A stretch of DNA of 48,960 bases from a virus, in IMG/VR virus record IMGVR_UViG_3300037196_000239, positions 1 through 48,960 of that record. One strand, given 5' to 3'. Position 1 is the first letter of the stretch. Each line of letters opens with the position of its first letter. The notes beneath the pieces are model-generated. The model ran no database searches, was not told where the DNA came from, and saw only the letters and a program-made list of their open reading frames with translations. A program made the translations under genes and the position numbers. This document shows, piece by piece, positions 32,723 to 42,243 of this stretch.

Positions 32723-32730
32723 AGTATCGA
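32723..32730 (-). promoter_or_regulatory. YCGATAHT promoter-like site (GTCGATACT)
   Basis: Reads AATTTGTCGATACTAGTATT on the minus strand, in the 40-nt gap between the 87-aa gene and the Cas4-like nuclease, 21 nt before the TTG start. Confidence 0.65.
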
Positions 32731-32741
32731 CAAATTCAGGA

Positions 32742-33005
32742 TTAACTGATAGAAGAATCTTCGGGAGGTGGCTCTAATGAGGCCTCCTCCGACTCCATCG
32801 AGGCCATTTCAGACTCTGCTTTAGCTTCCTCATCCTTTACTGTTGGGTCATTTTCATTTCTAACTACTACGAAATTTTGATTTTTTTCTTCCAGGGCCTT
32901 TTGTCCTATATTAGAAGCCTCAACATAAAAACTAGCACTTAAGATAAACATCATTTCTGCTAGTGTCATTTCTTGCTGTGAGAATGTAGCTGGTTGGTTT
33001 TCCAT
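32742..33005 (-). CDS. Small acidic protein
   Basis: An 87-residue protein with a helical first half (ATFSQQEMTLAEMMFILSAS) and a disordered, acidic C-terminal half (EEAKAESEMASMESEEASLE). The TFSQQE opening is like that of the 58-aa protein at 28314. Function unknown. It is coupled to the 703-aa gene by a TAATG overlap. Confidence 0.65.
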   Translation of the reverse strand: MENQPATFSQQEMTLAEMMFILSASFYVEASNIGQKALEEKNQNFVVVRNENDPTVKDEEAKAESEMASMESEEASLEPPPEDSSIS

Positions 33006-35116
33006 TACTTACCTTCCCTTAATTTTTCTTGCTCTGAAATCCAATTTTCTCGTAAAGTTAATATATTAGATTTTTCTAGTAATTCCCTATTAAACTGTAA
33101 ATCACCCTTAATTTCATTAAGTGGATTAAATAAACCTAAATCCTGACTATATACTGAGGAATCCGATTCATGACGTATAATAAATTTATCACAAGTCCAG
33201 TATCCATTTATAATATTTGTAGTTAAGGCTATAAAATCATTCTTTAAATCCTCTACCTGTGAAGTAGTGGTATTAAAGTTATACATTATTTGTAAAAATC
33301 TATCTCTAATATCGTCTAATAGCTCCATATCCTCAGTAGCCATTAGATTAACCTCAGGATTTACTGGGGTATATACACTATCTATAGTCGTAGTTCTTAC
33401 TTTGTCATATAAATTACTAAAATATAATGGTCTAGTACTTGATTTAAATCCTTTTAAAGTAGTATAGTCAGAATTATACTGAAAAAATATTCTTGGTATT
33501 AAAGCAAATACTACAAAATTAGTTTTAAAACTACCATCAGATTGATAAATAGAGGCTAAAAATTGTTGAAACTGAACAGCAGTAGAGTTTTCAGAGCCTC
33601 CTGAGTATATATTTTGAGCAGTCTCTCCTCTTGTGTCTAGGGAGGCTAATACAGAAAGATAAGAAGAAGCATCTATATTACCAAAATCCTGTTGGGCTTT
33701 TTGTAAAATAAAATTATGTTGGTCCAAAGGAATTCCTAAGCCATGCCAATTACTAGTTGTAGAATATCTTTCTGTGGATTTAGATTTACAACTAATACCA
33801 CTAACATTTTTAGTCATTAACAAATATGCTTGTTTATCCTTATTATAACTTAAAGAAGCTTTAGTAAAGGTAAGTCTAATAAATGGATTTGGAATTGTTC
33901 TCTCTACATTACTAAAAGACCTAAAAAATTCATTTTCTCCTAATGATATAAGAGTGGATATTCTATTTTCTGAATCTTCCGAACAAAAAATAGGAGTAAA
34001 ATCAAAATTACTTACACCACAAACTGATGCTAACTTAGCATTAAGATTGGCAAAATTTCCTATGATTACGTTAGTTAATGAATTATAAACTGTGTTTTTA
34101 GAACGAGATTTACTCATTACTTGTAATAGATTAGAGATATTTTTTAGATAAGGATTAGTGTTATGAATACATTTTGTTAAATTATTTTTTATATTTTCAC
34201 TTAATGCTGGTTCTATATTACTATTAGATAGTATAGGATTTCCAAGCAATCCATTACCTGCTTGATGACCAGTTCCATAATCCTTAGTTGATGGAAAATT
34301 TAAAGTGTCCACTAATCCAAACATAAGAGAATCAAGAAAAACTAAAGGAAGTTGATTATTAGATATATTATTTAAAAAGTCCTTTTCAGATGGACTATTA
34401 AAATAGGGAGTCAACTCTGAAATTACTTTTGCTTTTATTTCTTCTAATATAGAGGAAGAAAAAGAGACTACTCTTCTAGCCTCTTCTGTATTAACAGTTA
34501 AGTGTCCTTGTATAAACTCAAAATATCTAGGACCCTTACTAGAAGTTCCTACATATAAATTAGATTCTAAATCTGCTCTAACATAGGCTCTAGTTTCTTC
34601 ATTAGAGTTTAAAAATAAATAGTCACCTGATCTATCTCCTGGAGTGGTAGATATGGAGGCCTCAAATAAATTACACGCATAATTAGTATAAAAACTTTCT
34701 GTTGTAGGTGCTACAGAGGAAACAGAAGCTTTTTTTAGAAAGGTATATAATCTAACTCTTTTTTGACGTAAAATATCAGTGTTATAAAAATATTGTGTCC
34801 AATTAACCTCTTTTATTTTATTACTATAATCTATTGCTTGTTGCTGTAATTGTGACTGTTGTTCTGGAGTAAGTTGTCCAAAATGTTTCATCATATCAGT
34901 ATTAATAAGATGTGGAACAATATGTTGCTTGGAATAGTCATCTTTAGTGTTCTGTAAAAAATCACTTACAGTAGAACCAGTTGTTTTTTTTGGCTTCATT
35001 GGAACAGTATCTAATCCGAAGCCAGCTATCTTAGGAACAGCTAAAACTTCCTCCAATTCTCTTTTATCGAGTCTTGTTAAAATAGATTTATATAAATCCT
35101 CTTTATTAAGAGTCAT
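33005..35116 (-). CDS. Large 703-aa presumed virion protein
   Basis: Not recognised. A Ser/Asn/Thr-rich protein, mixed helix and strand, typical of phage structural proteins; no nucleotide-binding or protease motif seen. It is one base from the 1687-aa gene upstream and overlaps the 87-aa gene downstream, so the three form one translation unit. Head, neck or tail structural protein, or an ejected protein, are all possible. Confidence 0.7.
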   Translation of the reverse strand: MTLNKEDLYKSILTRLDKRELEEVLAVPKIAGFGLDTVPMKPKKTTGSTVSDFLQNTKDDYSKQHIVPHLINTDMMKHFGQLTPEQQSQLQQQAIDYSNKIKEVNWTQYFYNTDILRQKRVRLYTFLKKASVSSVAPTTESFYTNYACNLFEASISTTPGDRSGDYLFLNSNEETRAYVRADLESNLYVGTSSKGPRYFEFIQGHLTVNTEEARRVVSFSSSILEEIKAKVISELTPYFNSPSEKDFLNNISNNQLPLVFLDSLMFGLVDTLNFPSTKDYGTGHQAGNGLLGNPILSNSNIEPALSENIKNNLTKCIHNTNPYLKNISNLLQVMSKSRSKNTVYNSLTNVIIGNFANLNAKLASVCGVSNFDFTPIFCSEDSENRISTLISLGENEFFRSFSNVERTIPNPFIRLTFTKASLSYNKDKQAYLLMTKNVSGISCKSKSTERYSTTSNWHGLGIPLDQHNFILQKAQQDFGNIDASSYLSVLASLDTRGETAQNIYSGGSENSTAVQFQQFLASIYQSDGSFKTNFVVFALIPRIFFQYNSDYTTLKGFKSSTRPLYFSNLYDKVRTTTIDSVYTPVNPEVNLMATEDMELLDDIRDRFLQIMYNFNTTTSQVEDLKNDFIALTTNIINGYWTCDKFIIRHESDSSVYSQDLGLFNPLNEIKGDLQFNRELLEKSNILTLRENWISEQEKLREGK

Positions 35117-35117
35117 A

Positions 35118-38100
35118 TTATATCTGCTCAGAAGTTGGAGTATAGAAGTTAGTTATTAAGGCCTTTAGTTTAGCAAAATGAAATACTTGAATATAGGCCA
35201 TGTTATTAGGACTTTTAGTATTTATTCTAAATTGAATTTTATCTTGTCGTTTCGCAAACTTATCAATCACCTTAAGAGCCTGTTGTAGTGAACTGTTTAC
35301 TTTTTGTAAAATCCAATATTCTGGTTCCATAAAACTAAATGTAAATGGAGTATTATCTGCTTTTAACAGTCCTTGCTGAGAGGGATTTACGTGATGGTAT
35401 ACTCGTAAAACGGCTGCTAAAATATTTAATGTCCTAGAATCTTCCTGTAAAGCATTATTATTAGCATTAGTTTCTGTAGTTGGGTTAGGAAGTTGCTTCT
35501 CTCCTTCAACTGCTTCTAATATCTGCTTAGCTAACTGAAGTATATTCTCTTTAACAAAGGAGGGAAACTGAGTTTCATCAGTTATTATAGAAGATACTGG
35601 ATTCCCAGTTATAGCATTTACACCAATCCCAGATTTAATAGCCTGAGTTATATCAGCATTAATTTTTTTGCCTTGCTCTGTAGATGAGATATTTGAAAGA
35701 GTTTTAAGAAGACTTATTGCTGCTTTCTTATTTCTTTCTTTCTCTTCTGGTGTAATATTATTGGATAGATAGGTATTGGGGTCAAGTAAGGTACAGTATC
35801 TGGTAATAAATGCAGAGTTTAATTTAGATGCTGTCCAAGGTCTACTTTTAATATAATAAGGAGACCCTAAAAATTCTTGCTCATTCCCTAAAGGCATATT
35901 ATCTTCAGAGGGTTCAACATACGATGGAGTTGGTTGTATACTGCTCTTAGTCAAATCATCCTCTGCTTGATTATAAGAGGATGATTCTGAATATAATGAA
36001 ATTTCTTCATCAGCCAACTCTAAGAATTCTGGATCATTTCCTTTTTCTAGTAAAATAGTATTAACTTTACTTAATATCTGAGATATAGTATATCCCATAC
36101 CTAATAAACTAAATACGTGTTTGGACCCTTTATAGGCATTAAAATTTTGCTCTAACATATCATTACTATTTTTTGCTTTAAAGTGCTCAATTGAAAATAA
36201 TTCTGGTAGTGTTATATTTGAAGTATCTGTTCCAGTGGAGGTATCTTTTTGTGTAATGGCCCCTTCTGGTTTTAATTTGGCCAATAAATTTAATAGAGTA
36301 GTTTGAGTGCCCACATTAAAAATATACTCCTTAGCTATTACCTTAAAAAAACCACTTAAAGTAGAGCAATTATAAAAAGAAGCATCAGATAATGTCTTTA
36401 CTTCAGAAGCAATAGCTGGTAATCCAATTCCATTATAGAAATCTATATAAGAATTTGAAGCAACTGAGATAGCTCCAGTTAACTCACTTATATATTGCGA
36501 ATAGGATTTTACCTGCACTACATTTGTACCGTATCTTTTATCTTTTCCTAAAGTAGTATGAGTTTCTCCACTTATGGTAGAGTTTAATTCTTTAACTATA
36601 TTTTTAATAGGCTGTAAAGTAAACTTTAATATACCATTCTCATTTACAAATGGAGAGGGATTAGTTTCTGTAGGATTAGCCTCAGGATTTTCTACGTTAC
36701 CTAATGGAGTTTCTGGAGTGGTTTCTTCAGGCTCCTTTTCTGTAATAACTGTATTTAAATACATTATTCCAGTCTTAGGTAACACAGTCTCTGCCTTAGA
36801 GAAAGAAGCAGTTCCTGAAGTTTCTGACTCTTCTCGCTGAGTCTTAACCTCTGCTACAATCTTATCAATCTGTTCATTTGTTATAAACTTATTAAATTTA
36901 TCTAAAATTAAAGTTAAAATAGGATTTGATATTCTATTATCTTCTTTGTTTATAAGTTGAGTTCCTATAAAACCAGATTCTTTTGTAAACTTATCAAGTA
37001 GGGAAGTTGCCTTAGCCATATTATTCATTACATCATTAGCCTTAGCTTCTTCTCCTTCTTTTTGATACTTATTAACTAAATTAGCTAATAGTTCATTGGT
37101 TTCTGGATTACCTAAGGTAGCACAACTGAAAGCCTTTAAATTAATAGCTGTAGATATAATATCTACGGCACTTTGTATTTTAGAGATAGCATATGAGGAC
37201 GGGTCAGTTGCTGGGTCACTAGTTTTTGGAGTAGATTCAAAAGCCTGAGAAACAGCTATACTATTAAAAAACAACTGAGCAGAATTTTTTAGGTTATTAG
37301 ATTTTCTAAGGGCATATAATACAGCCTTACTTCCTAATAACATTGTAAATTTATTAAAATCCTCATTTATTTCACCTGGAATAAAATAGGTACTTGAGTT
37401 CTCAGCACTTAAAACGAATCGTTGAGTAGTATTACCCGCAGCCTCTAGTATTCTAGCATCTATGTCTTTAATAGCTGTTTTAAGTCCAATTACTGATACT
37501 GAATATAAGTTTTTAAAATAAGCATCTATTTGCGATACAGCACCTTTATTAGCCTTTTTAACATCTGGTAAAAGAATTCTATCTACAGAAACAGTCTGTA
37601 ATACTGGAGATACTAAAGAGGTTAATTTAGAAAGAATAAACTTATGAAAACATAAAGTTGCTATTGGATTAATAGATACAGTAGTAGGTAATCCACTAAA
37701 AAAATTACCGAAGAAACTATTAGAATCACTTGCTGGGTCAAGATTGAAGTTTAATTCTGGAATACCCTCAGAAGTCATACTTAGACCAGAAAAATTCTTT
37801 TGTATTGAGGCAGCTAAATTGATAAAGTCTATATAGTCATTAGTTAAACCTTCATAATAATCCATATTAGTACTGAAAACACCTTCAGTGGCTAACACTT
37901 TATTCTTGGCTTTTTGTATTAAATCATTAACAATTAAAATATTGGCCTTTTCTGAATTTTGTAGTATATCTTCCTCTGATAGCAGGTATAATTTATATGG
38001 AGATTGCTCAGAAAAGAAATTAGCTGATATATCCTTTATTAAATCATTAAAGAACGATGATAGTCCATTATTAGTTTCTTTATCAGTATCTTCTATACCA

Positions 38101-40181
38101 AATACTAATTCTCTCAGAGTAGCTAAATCAGCATTAGCTATTTTAGCAGAAATCTTTTTAAATAAAAGGGATACCGCAGCATTCATATGATGTAATAAAT
38201 ACTCTGTATCTAAAATTCTCTTTCTAGCAGTCTGTAGCTGATTAAAATAATCCGCATGAGTATCTCTCTCTGCTTTTTTAGTATTTAAAGAAGCCTCTAA
38301 TTGTTTGGGAGATTTTCTTACTATCTTATCAGCTTCCAATAAAAGTTCATCTAATTTTAATACACTTCTAAAAAAGATAAAGCCATCAAATCTATATCCA
38401 TTTGAAGTAAGGGAAGCATCACTTAAATGCTTTTTATATGTTTCTTCTAAATTCTTCTTTAATTCTTTTATAGATAACAAGCCAGTTTTAGCCAGTGTTA
38501 TAGAAACTACTGTCTTAAGTAATACATAAATATCACCCTCAGTAACTTCTGAAAACTCTCTATATTTTCTTTCTAGAGTAGCCTTAAATGGAGCCACATA
38601 TGTGCTATTCACATAAGACAGTCTATCCTGCTCTGTTGATAATTCCTCTAATATTTTTGGATTATTTTTTATTGCTGAATTAAAAATATTGGTTAGATAA
38701 TCCGGATTAGTTAAAACTACATCTAACTTATCTAGACCATTTATTGCAAAAGTATGTAGCCTCTCAAAAGCCTCATGACACAGACTAGTTAACTTATCGT
38801 TTTGATTTTTATCTTCTTCCTTAGTAGGTAAGGAAGTCTCTGTAAAAAAGTCCTCTAAAATATTATCTAATTCAGTAAAGGAGTCTTTTAATTCTGGGAA
38901 ATTCTCTACTACCACATGAAAAAATTTAATAGTGTCATTATTTATCTTTTCAACTTCTCTTACTTTTGCTATTCTGGTATTCTTTCTTTGCTTTTTAAGC
39001 TTATCACTATTTTTTGCATAAGTAAAAGCTAATTCATCTCTTATGTTTCTACCTAAAGTGCCCTTAGTTAGAATAGGGTCTTCTAGTATTAAAGTTCTTT
39101 TAGCTGCTACTAGTGTATCAGCACTAGAAGTCAAAAAGTCATCAGAAGTGCGATTACTTGCCATATTATCAGTTACTTTTTTATTGTCTAATTGAAATAA
39201 GTCCATATTAAATGGAGTATATGAACTTAAAATAGAATAATAAATAGTTTTTGAAATTTCATTTCTATGCTTATTATTGCCAATAGCTTTTATTGTACTT
39301 TCTTTCATTCCTAATGCTACATAGTTTAACCCTATAGAAAGTAATCGTTTAATTTCAGCATCTTCTTCAGAATCAGATACAACACTCTCTTGTAATATAT
39401 GAATAAATGATTTTAACTTACTGTCTTTTATGTGTTCTAAGGAATTGAAATTAGTTTCTGGTGAAAATTCTATTGAGTTAAAAATAGTTCCAGAATACAT
39501 TTTTTGTAGGGAAGAAAAGAAATTTACTGTATTGGCATTTTTAAAAAAATCAACCACTATATTCTGTTCTAATAGTGGAAAAACCAAGGATAGAAAAAAT
39601 ACATATCCTGGCATATTAGCATTTACATCACTAAGCTTTCTTGAATTTAAACCGAAATTTGATTGGTTTGATAGCAATAACATTAACTCTTTAAATGAAG
39701 GGTCAGTTTCTGAAGCAGCTAATACATTTTCGTTAGTGGTTATTATATTCTTAATACTATCTACTAGATATCTACATCTTCCACTACTTATAAGTACGGG
39801 TAATTCTTTGGCATCCTCAAAGAACTCATTTACTGATTTTCTATTTTTAATATAAGAAGAGCCATATTGGGCCTTTTCTTCTGCCCATCTAGCTTCTAAA
39901 TTAGTATCCTCTGAATTTTTATTGGGGTCACTTTCTGAAGTAGCCTTATTGACATACTTAGATTTAGCTAATTCCTCAACTCGTTTTTCACTATCTAGGG
40001 TATTGAAAGAGAGTGGAGTAGTATCCACAGAAGGCTCATTAACAGCTACGGTTTTCTTATCTGGTTTCTTACCCTTTGACTCTTCTTCCTTCTTAGCTAG
40101 TGAAGTAAAAGCTAAGGGGTCTTTTATTCTTCGTGGACTTTTAGCTTCTTGAAAAAGGTTTTTAAATAAACGGTCAACCAT
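35118..40181 (-). CDS. Giant 1687-aa presumed virion protein with CTS-like N terminus
   Basis: The longest gene here; not recognised. It begins MVDRLFKNLFQEAKSPRRIK, like the capsid-targeting tags of T4-like internal proteins, followed by a basic/acidic disordered part (25-100) and long helical regions (about 380-760) and Ser/Thr-rich regions. No RNA polymerase, ATPase, protease or tape-measure transmembrane pattern was seen. Size and tag suggest an internal or ejected protein. ATG at 40181 has GAAGGA upstream; a GTG one codon earlier is also possible. It has no promoter-like site of its own; the nearest is at 40588. Confidence 0.75.
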   Translation of the reverse strand: MVDRLFKNLFQEAKSPRRIKDPLAFTSLAKKEEESKGKKPDKKTVAVNEPSVDTTPLSFNTLDSEKRVEELAKSKYVNKATSESDPNKNSEDTNLEARWAEEKAQYGSSYIKNRKSVNEFFEDAKELPVLISSGRCRYLVDSIKNIITTNENVLAASETDPSFKELMLLLSNQSNFGLNSRKLSDVNANMPGYVFFLSLVFPLLEQNIVVDFFKNANTVNFFSSLQKMYSGTIFNSIEFSPETNFNSLEHIKDSKLKSFIHILQESVVSDSEEDAEIKRLLSIGLNYVALGMKESTIKAIGNNKHRNEISKTIYYSILSSYTPFNMDLFQLDNKKVTDNMASNRTSDDFLTSSADTLVAAKRTLILEDPILTKGTLGRNIRDELAFTYAKNSDKLKKQRKNTRIAKVREVEKINNDTIKFFHVVVENFPELKDSFTELDNILEDFFTETSLPTKEEDKNQNDKLTSLCHEAFERLHTFAINGLDKLDVVLTNPDYLTNIFNSAIKNNPKILEELSTEQDRLSYVNSTYVAPFKATLERKYREFSEVTEGDIYVLLKTVVSITLAKTGLLSIKELKKNLEETYKKHLSDASLTSNGYRFDGFIFFRSVLKLDELLLEADKIVRKSPKQLEASLNTKKAERDTHADYFNQLQTARKRILDTEYLLHHMNAAVSLLFKKISAKIANADLATLRELVFGIEDTDKETNNGLSSFFNDLIKDISANFFSEQSPYKLYLLSEEDILQNSEKANILIVNDLIQKAKNKVLATEGVFSTNMDYYEGLTNDYIDFINLAASIQKNFSGLSMTSEGIPELNFNLDPASDSNSFFGNFFSGLPTTVSINPIATLCFHKFILSKLTSLVSPVLQTVSVDRILLPDVKKANKGAVSQIDAYFKNLYSVSVIGLKTAIKDIDARILEAAGNTTQRFVLSAENSSTYFIPGEINEDFNKFTMLLGSKAVLYALRKSNNLKNSAQLFFNSIAVSQAFESTPKTSDPATDPSSYAISKIQSAVDIISTAINLKAFSCATLGNPETNELLANLVNKYQKEGEEAKANDVMNNMAKATSLLDKFTKESGFIGTQLINKEDNRISNPILTLILDKFNKFITNEQIDKIVAEVKTQREESETSGTASFSKAETVLPKTGIMYLNTVITEKEPEETTPETPLGNVENPEANPTETNPSPFVNENGILKFTLQPIKNIVKELNSTISGETHTTLGKDKRYGTNVVQVKSYSQYISELTGAISVASNSYIDFYNGIGLPAIASEVKTLSDASFYNCSTLSGFFKVIAKEYIFNVGTQTTLLNLLAKLKPEGAITQKDTSTGTDTSNITLPELFSIEHFKAKNSNDMLEQNFNAYKGSKHVFSLLGMGYTISQILSKVNTILLEKGNDPEFLELADEEISLYSESSSYNQAEDDLTKSSIQPTPSYVEPSEDNMPLGNEQEFLGSPYYIKSRPWTASKLNSAFITRYCTLLDPNTYLSNNITPEEKERNKKAAISLLKTLSNISSTEQGKKINADITQAIKSGIGVNAITGNPVSSIITDETQFPSFVKENILQLAKQILEAVEGEKQLPNPTTETNANNNALQEDSRTLNILAAVLRVYHHVNPSQQGLLKADNTPFTFSFMEPEYWILQKVNSSLQQALKVIDKFAKRQDKIQFRINTKSPNNMAYIQVFHFAKLKALITNFYTPTSEQI

Positions 40182-40225
40182 CACAATCCTTCAGATGTAA
40201 AAACTTACTACATTTAATTACTATT

Positions 40226-40567
40226 CTACCGTTTTCCCAAGCCATTAAAGCCCCTAAGCCATTTCTCAGGTTCAGCAGCACTATAGAAGTTAAGAACATT
40301 ATCAAACTTCTGAGTTGGTATATATTCTATTGAGGATTTTCCACACTTCTCACACACACACTCAAAAGGTTTCTTACTTACAACAATGTCACAGTCATCT
40401 CTAATGATATTGTATTTATAAATTTTTGAATCAGTAATTATTCCCAAAGGTCTAACATAATCACTTAAAAAATCAGTACTAATTACTTCGTTCTTTTTAA
40501 TAGCATTAAGAATTACTCCCTTGTGTTTACAATTAACACAAACATATGCTTTCTTTATTAAATCCAT
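40226..40567 (-). CDS. Zinc-ribbon protein
   Basis: A 113-residue protein with two half-sites for zinc: YVCVNCKHKG (C10, C13) and FECVCEKCGK (C70, C72, C75), the layout of a zinc ribbon with a long insert. The C-terminal part (PEKWLRGFNGLGKR) is basic. It could bind DNA, RNA or a polymerase; a transcription role is a guess. A YCGATAHT site lies 20 nt before the ATG. A second zinc-ribbon gene lies directly upstream. Confidence 0.7.
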   Translation of the reverse strand: MDLIKKAYVCVNCKHKGVILNAIKKNEVISTDFLSDYVRPLGIITDSKIYKYNIIRDDCDIVVSKKPFECVCEKCGKSSIEYIPTQKFDNVLNFYSAAEPEKWLRGFNGLGKR

Positions 40568-40587
40568 AAGTTAAAGTCCTTTATTAA

Positions 40588-40595
40588 AATATCGG
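40588..40595 (-). promoter_or_regulatory. YCGATAHT promoter-like site (ACCGATATT)
   Basis: Reads TAATTTACCGATATTTTAAT on the minus strand, 20 nt before the zinc-ribbon gene 40226-40567 and upstream of the giant 1687-aa and 703-aa genes. It may serve the whole block down to 32.7 kb. Confidence 0.6.
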
Positions 40596-40599
40596 TAAA

Positions 40600-41013
40600 T
40601 TAGAAATAAATTGCATCAAATTCTTTTGCTATTAATGATTTTTCTTTAACACTTCTATAGCCTATGTGTTTACAATAAGAACACTCATAAGAAATAAAGG
40701 GAGTTACCAAATCAGAAATGGGAGAATAAATAGTACTTACTAATACTCCATTAATATGATGACCACATTTATTACAATTACAAGAGACAGTTTTATCTGA
40801 TATTTTTCCACCAAAGACTTTATTTTGTAATTCTAACTTTTTTTCAGCTTCAGTAACTCCTGTTGTCTGTATAACTATTGGTTTTATTTTTTTAACTACT
40901 GTATTAGTTATATGTTTAAATTTAGTTACTGGAGCTTCTAACTCTTCTTCAAAATAATCATAATCATTCTCATATAGATTGGCCTTAAGTTGTTGTTTTG
41001 TTTTCTTTGACAT
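40600..41013 (-). CDS. Zinc-ribbon protein, second of a pair
   Basis: A 137-residue protein with an acidic/basic N-terminal third, then CNCNKCGHH (C78, C80, C83) and ECSYCKHIG (C111, C114), a zinc ribbon arranged like the gene downstream but with the Cys half-sites in reverse order. The KHxG after the Cys pair is shared. Function unknown. It overlaps the gene upstream by 29 nt. Confidence 0.7.
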   Translation of the reverse strand: MSKKTKQQLKANLYENDYDYFEEELEAPVTKFKHITNTVVKKIKPIVIQTTGVTEAEKKLELQNKVFGGKISDKTVSCNCNKCGHHINGVLVSTIYSPISDLVTPFISYECSYCKHIGYRSVKEKSLIAKEFDAIYF

Positions 41014-41356
41014 TATTAAAATCCTGTAATAATATGGTTACCTTACTATCTGGATAATAAAACACTATAAATTCATTAAGCTTTTTCTGTTTAATGTCAA
41101 TAATAGCATTGAAAGATAACAAGTATTCAACATTGACTGACTCCTTAATAAAAAAATATAGATTATTTATAGATGGTATAAGAGAGGTATAACTTATACC
41201 ATTAACTATAAATAATCCAGTATGTTCTGATATGGCCTTATAAAAATCCGACATAGGATAACTCATATTGTCGAATTCCTTTGGTTGAAAAGTTAAAGGA
41301 CTGTCGATAATAGAGGTATGGGATAAAAAATCAGTCAACTTTAGTTTTTTAATCAA
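40985..41356 (-). CDS. Hypothetical 123-aa protein
   Basis: Not recognised. A mixed alpha/beta soluble protein (LFIVNGISYTSLIPS; FIVFYYPDSKVTILLQDF). The C terminus is Lys/Asn/Thr-rich. Overlaps both neighbours (8 and 29 nt), so it is translated with them. A T4-like head or neck protein cannot be excluded. Confidence 0.65.
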   Translation of the reverse strand: MIKKLKLTDFLSHTSIIDSPLTFQPKEFDNMSYPMSDFYKAISEHTGLFIVNGISYTSLIPSINNLYFFIKESVNVEYLLSFNAIIDIKQKKLNEFIVFYYPDSKVTILLQDFNNVKENKTTT

Positions 41357-41834
41357 TGTCTTTTACTGAGTATAAGGCTTCAGGTATTAATCTGTCTTTT
41401 ACTGAAATAGGTATAAATTTATCTGACGTATTTTCAGTTCCTGGAAAATTTGTATTTTGTGGAGGCTGTTTAGAATAGTCATCAGACAAAGAAGCTACTA
41501 TACTTTCAGGTAGGGCATTATACCCTTGCTGTAAAAACTGGGTAAATAATTCTTCTTTATATTCATTATATACAATTTCAACTAATTGTAATAAAACATA
41601 AGTTCTAAAATCACCATTATCTAAAGTGTAGGCATTTATTTTTTTAGCTATCTCATAAAATACTTTAGATAATTTATTTTTATTTGAATCCATCTGCCAA
41701 TTTAGATTTCCATTACCAGAAATATCCTGTAGCAGCATAGTTAAGACATTAGTAGGTTCTTGTAATGACCTATACAAATATTGTGCTATTTGTATTTTAG
41801 CATCTTGTAAAAGTTTCTCTTGCGTTTTTAGCAT
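41349..41834 (-). CDS. Hypothetical 161-aa protein
   Basis: Not recognised. Mostly helical for residues 1-120 (EKLLQDAKIQIAQYLYRSLQ and following), then a Pro/Asn-rich tail. The setting between the presumed virion operon and the replication genes gives no clear hint. It starts 7 nt after the beta-rich gene 41842-42243. Confidence 0.65.
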   Translation of the reverse strand: MLKTQEKLLQDAKIQIAQYLYRSLQEPTNVLTMLLQDISGNGNLNWQMDSNKNKLSKVFYEIAKKINAYTLDNGDFRTYVLLQLVEIVYNEYKEELFTQFLQQGYNALPESIVASLSDDYSKQPPQNTNFPGTENTSDKFIPISVKDRLIPEALYSVKDID

Positions 41835-41841
41835 TATATTC

Positions 41842-42243
41842 CTAACTATATATTGTATAAGTATAATTTAAGAAGAATAAATCGTTAGGACCTATTAAAA
41901 GGGCATAAGCAGTCTGACCAACATATCCTGGACTAGTATAAGATTGATTGGCATGTATTGTAATAGTAAAACCAGTTAAGGTAGCTGTAGAAGGGCTTGC
42001 TGGGGTTGCGGTAACTGAATAAAAATATTTTGAAGTGGTAGTAGTCCCTAGTTCCTGGCCATTATAAAACACAGATATTTGAGTGGCATCGAAATCCTTA
42101 ACTTGCGGAGGAGTATCAGTATTGCTAGAAACAACTAGCAAATCTGTGTAAGGCCTAACTAAAGCAGCAGTAGTATCAGCAGGATAATTAACTGTATCAT
42201 ATTTTACAGCTACAGTTTTTTCAAATATAAGAGTTATAGTCAT
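41842..42243 (-). CDS. Beta-rich, Thr-rich protein, possible virion surface protein
   Basis: A 133-residue protein rich in Thr, Tyr, Pro and Val with alternating strands (TITLIFEKTVAVKYD; TGFTITIHANQ; FFLNYTYTIYS), typical of an all-beta structural or decoration protein. No family recognised. Its ATG overlaps the stop of the SWIM protein gene (TAATG). Confidence 0.6.
   Translation of the reverse strand: MTITLIFEKTVAVKYDTVNYPADTTAALVRPYTDLLVVSSNTDTPPQVKDFDATQISVFYNGQELGTTTTSKYFYSVTATPASPSTATLTGFTITIHANQSYTSPGYVGQTAYALLIGPNDLFFLNYTYTIYS

Noticed and set aside
41303-41311. GTCGATAAT on the plus strand inside a minus-strand gene
   Set aside because: Lies in coding sequence with no plus-strand gene behind it; expected as a chance match.
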